A stretch of DNA of 5,411 nt, from assembly GCA_020355145.1 (NCBI GenBank), contig CP070660.1:807393-812803 (forward strand), read 5' to 3'. Position numbers and translations under genes: made by a program. The DNA is from Deltaproteobacteria bacterium. GTDB lineage: Bacteria; Desulfobacterota; DSM-4660; Desulfatiglandales; B25-G16. Shown here piece after piece: positions 1-5,411 of the stretch; within the stretch, counting starts at the first letter, position 1, and each line of letters begins with the position of its first letter. The notes beneath the pieces are model-generated. The model did not search any database. It had not been told where the DNA came from and worked only from the letters and a program-made list of their open reading frames with translations.

Positions 1-149
1 GATGAAATAGACAATTTTTGCCGATGCCTCATTCTGTTTATTTCCGTTTGAGATAATCAGAAACCGCGGGTTCACAATTCTTAAAGATCCAGGCGTAATT
101 AAGAAGCTGTCAGGCTATATTCAGACGAGCGCCAGTTGAATGTCAGGTT
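1..149. other. Left flank with no identifiable gene
   Basis: No complete gene is visible here. On the minus strand one frame is open from just after a TAG near position 115 to the left edge. It would read ...RIVNPRFLIISNGNKQ... and could be the beginning of a gene that continues outside the window. The only plausible start in it is a GTG at 75-73, which has no convincing Shine-Dalgarno sequence, and I do not recognise the peptide. On the plus strand a 16-codon tail ending in TGA at 49-51 is equally unassignable. The stretch is best treated as intergenic until the neighbouring sequence is seen. Confidence 0.4.
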
Positions 150-187
150 AAGTTCCGGCCATTACAAAAAATAGTAATGAGGAACTT
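150..187. repeat. Inverted repeat downstream of the DUF488 gene (possible hairpin or terminator)
   Basis: AAGTTCC (150-156) pairs with GGAACTT (181-187), and CATTAC (160-165) pairs with GTAATG (174-179). That makes 13 base pairs with an asymmetric bulge (GGC against A) and an eight-base A-rich loop. It begins 35 bases past the DUF488 stop codon, so it could form the 3' end of that transcript. The U-run expected of an intrinsic terminator is missing on the minus strand (AACCTGAC follows) and short on the plus strand (CTTTTC). A role in termination or mRNA 3'-end protection is therefore inference. Confidence 0.45.
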
Positions 188-221
188 TTCTACGGTATTT
201 ATCTAATCACTCACTCTTTGT

Positions 222-674
222 TTAATCCAGGGGGTTAGCTTTGTTGGGTTTCGGTCTCCATATCCTATCTTTCTCTATGATATGTATCACCTGCCATCCC
301 CTCTCTCGCAGACTTGAAGCGATGAATCTACGGTGACACTTCCAGGGAAATCGCTCAGCACAGATAAAGGCAGTGGTACTCTCTTTACCAATCTGCTCCA
401 GATGGGCTATACCCTCCTGGTAGGATGCCTTTTTAGTATAGGAAAGGTAGCCACCTTTACGAAATCCACCCAACTTCTTTCCCAGATAGACGTAGTTAAA
501 TCCCTCTCCTTGTAATATCCTTGCAAGATTATCTTTCTTAAAGTGCTCGAATCTGCTTTGAGGAAAGCTCCTCACATCTACCACTGTTTCAATGTGATAG
601 TATTTGAGAAGCTCGAGGAATTCTTCTTCAGTATGAGTACTGGTTCCTAAGGTGTAGATGATAGATTCTTTCAA
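222..674 (-). CDS. DUF488 family protein
   Basis: A 150-residue protein of the DUF488 family (Pfam PF04343), which has no settled biochemical role. The family signature is complete. The N-terminal strand reads IYTLGTS (residues 6-12), VVDVRSFPQSR follows at 31-41, a Tyr-Leu-Gly-x-x-Leu-Gly-Gly segment lies at 63-70, and the C-terminal half carries CAExxPxxCHRR with Cys105, Glu107, Pro110, Cys113, His114 and Arg115. The Cys/His cluster looks like a catalytic or metal site, but that is inference. Length is normal for the family and no signal peptide is seen, so it should be cytoplasmic. The start is TTG at 674-672. No in-frame ATG lies between the upstream stop and the conserved first strand, and a GAGGG sits about 12 bases upstream, a rather long spacing. 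It follows the isomerase gene by 90 bases without an obvious terminator, so the two may be co-transcribed. Confidence 0.9.
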   Translation of the reverse strand: MKESIIYTLGTSTHTEEEFLELLKYYHIETVVDVRSFPQSRFEHFKKDNLARILQGEGFNYVYLGKKLGGFRKGGYLSYTKKASYQEGIAHLEQIGKESTTAFICAERFPWKCHRRFIASSLRERGWQVIHIIEKDRIWRPKPNKANPLD

Positions 675-764
675 TTCTTTTCAAACCCTCATAGTTGTTC
701 TTTGTTTGCCTACTCCATGCCTTTAAACTCAAGGGACTAATTCTTTTGGTGAATGTAATGAAGT

Positions 765-1685
765 TTATGGGTCATTTCCGATTATCACCTCTTTGACAAA
801 CCTTATCCCTTCCAGCAATGCCTTTCTTTTAACCTTAGGGTGAACCTCCAGTACCCTAATAATCGATGGTTTTAGAAAAGCCTTGATCTCACTAAACTCC
901 ATCTCCCCCTGCCCCGGGGCAAGGTGGTCATCTAGACCCCTTACATCATGCAGGTGTATCCCTATCATATGTTCTTTGTATGCATCAAGAAGCTCCCTCT
1001 GGTTGCTTATGCCCATATTTTCCTGGACTCTTGCATGGCCTACATCGTGCCAGTACCGGATATTTCCCCCCTTAAATCTTCTCAGGATAAGCCCGATCTC
1101 CTCTAGATCCGGGATCTCGTGAAAATGGTACCTGTTCTCAATACCCACAAATATCCCCCTCTTTTCCGCCTCCCTGTTTAGCCCCTCCAAGCTCAAAAGC
1201 ACTGCATCCAGGTTCTTCCTTTTACTGCTTTGCCTGATTCGTTTTTGCTCCTTTATAAATGCCAATCCTTCTCTTTCACTAATCTTTCTACTTCTATATA
1301 ATCTAAAGAAATCCTGTGATGGATTTGGCATATCCACCCTACCAAGGTGGAAGACAACAGCCCTGGCCCCCAGCTTATGGGCATACTCAATTGTCCTGAT
1401 AGAATATCTCACTGCCTTTGAGCGCTCATCCCTGTCGATGGATGAGAGCAAAAAGAGGTCCCCACTTGCTTTATCAGGGCTCATACCCTCTGGCATGGGG
1501 AAGAAATTGTGGATGCTTAATACCTTCAGCTCCCTTTTTAACCTGGACACCATGTCCTCAAGAATAGCATTGCTTATCCGATAATCGAGCTCAATACCTT
1601 TCAGGCCCAACCCTAAGGTCTCACTTACTATCTCCTTTTCGCCGGGTATCCTATTGGCCCACCAGCATGTAGAAATACCAAGCAT
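765..1685 (-). CDS. Sugar phosphate isomerase/epimerase-like TIM-barrel protein
   Basis: A 306-residue protein of the xylose isomerase-like TIM-barrel superfamily (AP endonuclease 2 type, PF01261), normal in length. The expected metal ligands are all present and in order: Glu183 in GIENRYH, Asp214 and His217 in WHDVGHA, His244 and/or His246 in IHLHD, and Glu280 in VLEVHP. The HLAPGQGEMEF segment at 254-264 matches the conserved H-x-P-G-x-G-x-x-x-F loop before the last barrel strands. These features support a cytoplasmic, divalent-metal enzyme that isomerises or epimerises a sugar, sugar acid or cyclitol. The family also includes endonuclease IV-like and other lyase activities, so the substrate cannot be named. 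The ATG at 1685 is preceded by AAGGGAG at good spacing. The gene heads a probable two-gene unit with DUF488 and is separated from the dikinase genes by a 276-base gap with a terminator-like element. A functional link to the dikinase is therefore uncertain. Confidence 0.88.
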   Translation of the reverse strand: MLGISTCWWANRIPGEKEIVSETLGLGLKGIELDYRISNAILEDMVSRLKRELKVLSIHNFFPMPEGMSPDKASGDLFLLSSIDRDERSKAVRYSIRTIEYAHKLGARAVVFHLGRVDMPNPSQDFFRLYRSRKISEREGLAFIKEQKRIRQSSKRKNLDAVLLSLEGLNREAEKRGIFVGIENRYHFHEIPDLEEIGLILRRFKGGNIRYWHDVGHARVQENMGISNQRELLDAYKEHMIGIHLHDVRGLDDHLAPGQGEMEFSEIKAFLKPSIIRVLEVHPKVKRKALLEGIRFVKEVIIGNDP

Positions 1686-1792
1686 CTACTCCCTTACCGC
1701 AAGTAAGCTTCGCATTTGTAGTTCACCACTCTCCAAACTCTCTTCTCTGCCTCGTAAAATGGGAAGCTTATTTTCCTGAGGCGATCTCCTTG

Positions 1793-1889
1793 CCCTGTTA
1801 GATAGCTTGATAATGCTATAGCACAAAACGCGCATTCCCTTGTCTTATAAAGAAGGGGGCGCAGCACCCTTCTTCTTTATCTAACAGGG
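1793..1889. repeat. 97-base structured element with perfect 12-base inverted ends
   Basis: CCCTGTTAGATA (1793-1804) is the exact reverse complement of TATCTAACAGGG (1878-1889). The interior also folds. TGCTATAGCA (1814-1823) is a perfect palindrome, AATGC (1812-1816) can pair with GCATT (1832-1836), and a strong hairpin lies at 1847-1880. The predicted shape is an outer 12-bp helix closing a junction with two inner hairpins. It lies between the dikinase operon and the isomerase gene, 72 bases past the dikinase stop. It could be a small non-autonomous repeat (MITE or REP-like) that doubles as a terminator, or a structured RNA. Only one copy is visible, so its repetitive nature is untested. Confidence 0.55.
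1847..1880 (-). terminator. Terminator-like hairpin after the dikinase operon
   Basis: AAGAAGGG (1850-1857) pairs perfectly with CCCTTCTT (1867-1874) around a nine-base GC-rich loop. A second register, ATAAAGAA (1847-1854) with TTCTTTAT (1873-1880), is also possible. Read on the minus strand, the structure starts about 80 bases after the stop codon at 1962 and ends in CCCTTCTTTAT. The tail is T-rich but not a clean U-run. It could work in both directions, but since every nearby gene is on the minus strand its likely job is to end the dikinase transcript. Confidence 0.5.
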
Positions 1890-1961
1890 TGAATCTCTCG
1901 GGTGAATAATGTTTTGTTGGGGTACAAGGAAAAGAGGTTGTGGGGGACAAGATCTTTCAAC

Positions 1962-3023
1962 CTACCTAGTGATACGCTCGACCATCAGGTCAGCGATATG
2001 ATCGGCAGCGCTCTTGCCAGGAGGTTTATCCGTGTACTTGCTCCCCCATTTCACACCCACCACAGGGCGTGTCTGTAAGAAAAAGACATTGTCAGGAAAC
2101 GAATAGTCGGCAGAGATGGCCCATTCCACATCCTGAGGTATACCCCCATAGTGGATCTCGACGATCTTCGCCAATCTCACCAATTCCTTGATCTCCTCCT
2201 CACTTAAACAGGATATGGCCTTTCTTTCAGGTGCAACCGCCTCAACAGCAGTACCCTTAGAGGTTAAGATCACCTCCCTTGGCTTTTCATTGATAATGCT
2301 CTCTTTAAGTTCCAGCGTCCTTTTATCGATAGTAAATCGATCGGGTGCCACACTTGCCTGTACAACGCTTTCCCCCAATCCCCAGCTTCCTTCAATAACC
2401 ACCTCGTTCAAGTTAGCCGTTATAGGATTTACGCTAAATAAGACCCCGGCAGACCGTGCATTCACCATTTGCAGGATGACAACGCCTATATATTCCCCTT
2501 CAACTACTCCTCCTTGTTGAACCCGATTGGCAATAGCACGGGGGGCGAAGACACTTGCCCAACAGGCAAGAACCTTTCGTTCAAGCTCTTCCTTTCCCTG
2601 TACATTGAGATAGGTTTCAAACAAACCAGGGCGGCTTTCCGGACCGCTTGACCTCACGGAAACTGCTACATTGGGAATGCCAGTAGACCCACAAAGTTCC
2701 TCATAGCTCTTGAAAAGCTCATCTCGCATATCCTCTGGCAATCTGACGCCTTTCATAATTTGGAGGATATCGTTTCCCGCCCTTTTAGAACTACTGAATT
2801 CGCCCAAAGATCTTGGCTCAAATCCCTCCAGATATTGGTGGACCTTATTACCAATACCCGTTTCACACATCATCGTCTCGTTGGCCTTTATCGTTAAGGC
2901 AAAGCCCGGGGGGACACGGGCTCCCATGCGGATTAGCTCTGCCAGGCTAACGCATTTCCTCCCTACCACCGGAACATGCCCCTTGTTAATATCCTTTAGC
3001 CAAAGAGTTAAATCACCCACCAT
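1962..3023 (-). CDS. PEP synthase/PPDK-type ATP-binding subunit of a split dikinase (phenylphosphate synthase subunit 2-like)
   Basis: A 353-residue protein consisting only of the ATP-grasp domain that forms the N-terminus of PEP synthase and pyruvate phosphate dikinase (PPDK_N, PF01326). Visible family blocks, numbered from the ATG, are VVGRKCVSLAEL (19-30) leading into VPPGFALT (37-44), VSVRSS (121-126), LFETYLNV (134-141), GVLFSVNPIT (193-202), EGSWGLGE (211-218) and QDVEWAI (297-303), closing with LQTRPVV (316-322). The first glycine block is GRK where GGK is usual, but the lysine is kept. No phosphohistidine domain follows; that half is encoded by the upstream gene. The subunit should bind MgATP and pass a phosphoryl group to the partner's histidine, as subunit 2 (about 40 kDa) does in Thauera phenylphosphate synthase. 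The ATG at 3023 lies two bases after the upstream TAA with GGGG just before it, suggesting translational coupling. A TTG at 3044 would add seven residues but has a poorer ribosome site. Confidence 0.88.
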   Translation of the reverse strand: MVGDLTLWLKDINKGHVPVVGRKCVSLAELIRMGARVPPGFALTIKANETMMCETGIGNKVHQYLEGFEPRSLGEFSSSKRAGNDILQIMKGVRLPEDMRDELFKSYEELCGSTGIPNVAVSVRSSGPESRPGLFETYLNVQGKEELERKVLACWASVFAPRAIANRVQQGGVVEGEYIGVVILQMVNARSAGVLFSVNPITANLNEVVIEGSWGLGESVVQASVAPDRFTIDKRTLELKESIINEKPREVILTSKGTAVEAVAPERKAISCLSEEEIKELVRLAKIVEIHYGGIPQDVEWAISADYSFPDNVFFLQTRPVVGVKWGSKYTDKPPGKSAADHIADLMVERITR

Positions 3024-3025
3024 TT

Positions 3026-4735
3026 TTACCCCGGCAAGATCCAAACAGCGCCACGACTTCCATCAACCCTTATCCTCTGGCCATCTCTCAGTCGTTTAGT
3101 GGCCTCTTTGGTCTGGATTACAACAGGTATGTTGTACTCCCTTCCAACAATGGCCGCATGGGAGAGGCTTGCCCCGCTGTCCAGTACAACACCCTCTAAG
3201 AGAGGAAAGACAGGGGTCCAGCTTGAATAAGTGGTCGTGGCCACTAAGATATCGCCTGATCTAATCTTAGGGATATCCTCCTCACTAGAGACAACCCTTA
3301 CGGTCCCCTGGCTAATACCGGGGGCACCTGGGTTTCCGTAGAGATCCGCCTTATAGTCCACTGACGCAACCGCCTCCATACCAACTGAAATCTTCATCAT
3401 GACATCATCCTTGGTGGCCGCCATATATTCCATAGCCCCTTGGGGATCATCAGCCAGTTCTCCGATAAGAGGGGGTCTGTCTAACCTTTTAGAGTATTCA
3501 TCATAATGGAGCCTTCGCTCGGAGATGAGTGGACGATAATCTAAACAAAGTGGAATTATGTTTTTTCTAAACTCATCAGGTAGTAAAAATACGAAATCCT
3601 CAGGGTCCTCCATAAGCCCCTTATCCACCATCCTCTTTGCACAGGCATATCCCGCCCTCCTCATAAGGGAGTGAGACATATGTTCGAAATAATAGGTATG
3701 TTCCTCGCTGAAAACCCCGGCCTTCTGAGCGACTTCCATAAGACTCCTTATCCAATCTCTTTGGGAATCCGGAAAACGGGAAAGAATCTCCTGTTCCGCC
3801 TCTTTCCTCTCTTTAACTATCTCCGGTCTCCGCAGGTCCATTTCAAAATGCCCGGATTTATCAATATATTGCCTGATAAAGGAGAATGCGGGTGAGGGGT
3901 CTTCAATCCACGGCTTGCAATTGAACTCCATCATCCTGGGCATTCTCCAGCCATGCTCATTCAAGAAACCTCGGAAACCATTAGCCTCATTTAGCCACCT
4001 GTCTCCCCTTTCATCTTCCATCAGGGCAGGTATAATCTCATCCAGGGGATTGCCTTTAATGACGCCATCTACACCAAGCTCGACAGCACGTTCATATAGA
4101 TTCCAGAACATCCGATCCACTTCAAAGAGCTTATTATCAAACCCTCGAATCATCCTGTGCCATACAGCACTAGTATCATCGATGCCGACTCTCTCCCGGC
4201 ATATGTCCTCGAATAGGGCATACAGTCCGGAAAGTGTATACATCACCCATGAATGCAACCCCCACACCCGGTAATTAAACCGAAAAACCTCGTCGAAGTG
4301 GTCCCATAAGGCAGAGCTTGTTGAATTTGTCACATCGAATGCCTTAAATCGCTGGTATCGATCCATTAATTCCTTAACTACCCCAGACCAGACGCCGTGA
4401 TAATCATCGATAAATGGCCTCAGATGTTCCCTGAAGCGTGTCGCCCTCTCCTTTTGTTCAGTCTTGTCAGTGACCAGGATCGGACTCATATAACCGCACC
4501 CATCGACCTCCCGCCAATCAGTACCCCTGCATGTCGGAAATCCCAAGGTTTCAGCTGCCCAAAGGTCACCATACCGCTGATGATGAGCCCAGCTCCAGGC
4601 AAAAAGAGGCGTCCACGGAGGAATACTATGAACTGAATCAAGGTACCAGCATGGATAAGCCTGAAGGTCCTCATAACTTAACACATACAAATGGTTTCGC
4701 CTCTTAGGCCTCCATTCAGCCTTCCATTCAACCAT
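3026..4735 (-). CDS. PEP-utilising phosphohistidine subunit of a split dikinase (phenylphosphate synthase subunit 1-like)
   Basis: A 569-residue protein (about 65 kDa). The C-terminal 110 residues are a PEP-utiliser mobile domain (PF00391): GNPGAPGISQGTVRVV (467-482), a WTPVFPLLEGVVLDSG stretch (506-521), then SLSHAAIVGREYNIPVV (523-539), in which His526 aligns with the phosphorylated histidine of PEP synthase and PPDK. The first 440 residues are mainly helical and rich in Trp, Tyr, Phe and His. They include a GTDWREVDGCGYMSP block (71-85) and a W-I-E-D-P-S-P motif (276-282), as in other PEP-utilising proteins that phosphorylate small organic acceptors. No ATP-grasp domain or PEP/pyruvate TIM barrel is present. 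This matches subunit 1 of phenylphosphate synthase (about 70 kDa), which binds phenol and carries the phosphohistidine. Phenol as the substrate here is inference. The ATG at 4735 follows AGGGAAG. It is the first gene of a two-gene operon with the ATP-binding subunit. Confidence 0.85.
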   Translation of the reverse strand: MVEWKAEWRPKRRNHLYVLSYEDLQAYPCWYLDSVHSIPPWTPLFAWSWAHHQRYGDLWAAETLGFPTCRGTDWREVDGCGYMSPILVTDKTEQKERATRFREHLRPFIDDYHGVWSGVVKELMDRYQRFKAFDVTNSTSSALWDHFDEVFRFNYRVWGLHSWVMYTLSGLYALFEDICRERVGIDDTSAVWHRMIRGFDNKLFEVDRMFWNLYERAVELGVDGVIKGNPLDEIIPALMEDERGDRWLNEANGFRGFLNEHGWRMPRMMEFNCKPWIEDPSPAFSFIRQYIDKSGHFEMDLRRPEIVKERKEAEQEILSRFPDSQRDWIRSLMEVAQKAGVFSEEHTYYFEHMSHSLMRRAGYACAKRMVDKGLMEDPEDFVFLLPDEFRKNIIPLCLDYRPLISERRLHYDEYSKRLDRPPLIGELADDPQGAMEYMAATKDDVMMKISVGMEAVASVDYKADLYGNPGAPGISQGTVRVVSSEEDIPKIRSGDILVATTTYSSWTPVFPLLEGVVLDSGASLSHAAIVGREYNIPVVIQTKEATKRLRDGQRIRVDGSRGAVWILPG

Positions 4736-4803
4736 TTCTTATCTTCCCTTTCTTGATAATCAGCAAAGACCCAAGGCAAGGCCTGATGGAACAAGAGATT
4801 CAT

Positions 4804-4809
4804 ATTATA
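4804..4809 (-). promoter_or_regulatory. Candidate -10 box for the dikinase operon
   Basis: A perfect TATAAT on the minus strand, about 70 bases before the ATG at 4735, would give a leader of roughly 60 bases. The -35 side is poor: CTGTTG at a 16-base spacing is the best hexamer at normal distance, while the better TTGCCA is only 13 bases away. An activator may be needed if this promoter is used. Confidence 0.3.
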
Positions 4810-4886
4810 ATTCAGTACAATTTGGCAACAGGAAATATTGATCTTGACCAAATTCTCCTCAAGCAACACCCAGCCAGGGCTGAGTC

Positions 4887-4916
4887 ATTCAAAGAGGCAG
4901 GTTGATGTAATGTCAA
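4887..4916 (-). promoter_or_regulatory. Second candidate promoter for the dikinase operon
   Basis: A perfect -35 box TTGACA (minus strand, 4916-4911) stands 18 bases from TTGAAT (4892-4887), which matches the -10 consensus at four of six positions. It would give a leader of about 145 bases. I cannot tell from sequence which of the two candidates is used. Confidence 0.3.
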
Positions 4917-4942
4917 GATTATTTGCCTAACCAATTTGTTGT

Positions 4943-5224
4943 AAATTCGAAATCCTAAGCACGAAATCCCTGGCCCAGACCTGACTTAGAATGGCTGAGT
5001 ACTCTAATCTCTACAACCGTAGTATTAAACTGATAAAGGCATATTCCTGTCACGTCGCGCCAGGGCGGGCCGAAACAAATTCGAATTTTCCAAATCTTAA
5101 ATCAAAACGAAGGATATCTCTAAGATTTCCGCATGATTATTGCCCCAATATCAGATATGTTTTGGTCATTTGATATTCGGATTTTGAAATTGTCTCGGAT
5201 TTCGATATTCGAATTTCGGATTTA
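4943..5224. repeat. Long imperfect inverted-repeat element, AT-rich, left arm interrupted
   Basis: The right arm (5161-5224) is built of TTCGGATTT and TTCGATATTCG-like units. Its reverse complement over 5191-5223 matches the left arm at 26 of 33 positions when the left arm is read as 4943-4969 joined to 5072-5077. The similarity then continues more loosely through 5078-5109, where AAATCAAAAC faces GTTTTGGTCATTT (5159-5171). The middle (about 5110-5155) would be the loop. Such TTTCGAATTTCGGATTT-type elements are, from memory, frequent between genes in some environmental bacterial genomes. Whether this one is repeated elsewhere in its genome cannot be seen. Confidence 0.5.
4970..5071. repeat. 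About 100-base insert splitting the left arm of the inverted repeat
   Basis: The sequence between the two halves of the left arm has no counterpart in the right arm and differs in composition. Its ends are inverted relative to each other: it starts CCCTGGCCCAGAC (4968-4980), and the reverse complement of its right end reads CCCTGGCGCGAC (5066-5055). A CC dinucleotide flanks both sides (4968-4969 and 5070-5071), too short to count as a target duplication. It has no open frame of its own that looks coding. It may be a very small non-autonomous mobile element. The alternative is that the host element always had this asymmetric bulge. Confidence 0.35.
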
Positions 5225-5284
5225 AGGGTCCTGAGAATCCTTCTATTTGCTCAAGTTAGCGTCTACTTTGACGTTACCCTGACG

Positions 5285-5341
5285 CCCAGCACATGGACTT
5301 GACAATTTAAGAATCTGGTGCTAAGTGGTTCTGGTGCTGGG
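5285..5341. promoter_or_regulatory. Repeat-rich segment that may control the right-edge gene
   Basis: CCCAGCAC (5285-5292) and GTGCTGGG (5334-5341) are perfect 8-base inverted repeats. TCTGGTGCT occurs twice (5314-5322 and 5330-5338). A perfect plus-strand TTGACA lies between the arms at 5299-5304, but the hexamer 17 bases on (TAAGTG) is a poor -10. The layout would suit an operator around a promoter for a gene starting at 5374, or a hairpin in its leader. The role is inferred only from position. Confidence 0.25.
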
Positions 5342-5373
5342 GACGTCTTTAAGGGAAGAAGAAAAAGGGCAGA

Positions 5374-5411
5374 ATGCAAAATAGACCAAATTATCCGGAG
5401 ATACTAACCAC
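5374..5411 (+). CDS. Possible 5' end of a plus-strand gene, cut by the window edge
   Basis: An ATG at 5374 is preceded by AAAAAGGGC at a spacing suitable for ribosome binding and opens a frame reading MQNRPNYPEILT to the end of the window without a stop. Twelve codons are too few to recognise a family. In favour are the purine-rich leader (5351-5369) and the promoter-like repeat segment upstream. Against are its short visible length and the chance expectation of such a frame. If real, it would be transcribed away from the dikinase operon. Confidence 0.3.
   Translation, partial: MQNRPNYPEILT

Larger units (their letters stand above)
4736..5373. other. Long non-coding region upstream of the dikinase operon
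   Basis: No credible complete gene occurs in these 638 bases. Going rightwards it holds the probable leader and promoters of the dikinase operon (about 4736-4920), a long AT-rich imperfect inverted repeat (4943-5224) interrupted by about 100 foreign-looking bases, and a segment with short direct and inverted repeats (5259-5341) before a possible plus-strand start at 5374. Small open frames exist here, for example 4678-4869 minus and 4991-5173 plus. Their peptides show no domain and the latter simply translates the repeat. If the gene starting at 5374 is real, this is a divergent promoter region. Confidence 0.6.

Noticed and set aside
1793..1889. Integron attC-like site: GTTAGAT and ATCTAAC fit the GTTRRRY and RYYYAAC core patterns at about the right spacing.
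   Set aside because: The order is wrong. An attC site runs from RYYYAAC on the left to GTTRRRY on the right, whereas here GTTAGAT is left and ATCTAAC right on either strand. No integrase or cassette array is visible.
4486..4674. 62-codon minus-strand frame with hydrophobic stretches suggesting a small membrane protein.
   Set aside because: It is wholly inside the 569-residue gene in another frame; the hydrophobic look comes from the frame shift of that coding sequence.
4678..4869. 63-codon minus-strand open frame overlapping the start of the 569-residue gene.
   Set aside because: It overlaps the strongly supported gene in another frame, has no recognisable domain and lies largely over the probable promoter and leader.
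4862..4876. Sigma-54 promoter resemblance on the minus strand (TGGC...TTGCT), attractive because some phenol operons use sigma-54.
   Set aside because: The distance between the GG and GC elements is one base short of the strict spacing, and the CAC after TGG is missing.
4991..5173. 60-codon plus-strand open frame.
   Set aside because: It spans the insert and the left arm of the inverted repeat. The peptide is what the repeat would give by chance and there is no good ribosome site.
4943..5224. CRISPR array, suggested by recurring ATTTCG/GGATTT units.
   Set aside because: The units are short, irregular and unevenly spaced, with no constant repeat or unique spacers and no cas gene.

Overview
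The window is bacterial DNA with moderate GC content. It carries four complete protein genes, all on the minus strand, flanked by two stretches of non-coding DNA. Shine-Dalgarno-like sequences precede most starts. Nothing fixes the taxonomy. The main gene pair, a two-polypeptide relative of PEP synthase built like the phenylphosphate synthase of anaerobic phenol degraders, together with AT-rich 'ATTTCGGATTTCGAATTTCG'-style intergenic repeats, would fit an environmental anaerobe such as a Desulfobacterota-like bacterium. That placement is inference.

Layout in transcription order (right to left). (1) 4735-3026: a 569-residue protein with a C-terminal phosphohistidine domain. (2) 3023-1962: a 353-residue ATP-grasp domain of the PPDK/PEP-synthase N-terminal type, starting two bases after the stop of the first gene. 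Together they supply the two halves of a dikinase: the second would move a phosphoryl group from ATP to His526 of the first, which would pass it to an acceptor. (3) 1889-1793: a compact inverted-repeat element containing a terminator-like hairpin, which probably ends the dikinase transcript. (4) 1685-765: a TIM-barrel sugar isomerase/epimerase-like protein with a complete set of metal ligands. (5) 674-222: a small DUF488 protein with a TTG start. A second inverted repeat (150-187) lies just beyond it.

The right-hand 640 bases hold no convincing complete gene. They contain candidate promoters for the dikinase operon (about 4800-4920), then an AT-rich imperfect long inverted repeat (4943-5224). 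The left arm of this repeat appears to be split by about 100 bases of unrelated sequence with its own inverted-repeat ends. After that comes a short repeat-rich segment and what may be the first 12 codons of a plus-strand gene running off the right edge. The left 221 bases contain no identifiable gene apart from a minus-strand frame that stays open to the edge.

The most interesting content is the split dikinase, whose acceptor is unknown. It resembles phenylphosphate synthase in architecture, but this window shows neither the third (CBS-domain) subunit nor the phenylphosphate carboxylase genes. The two structured non-coding elements come next.
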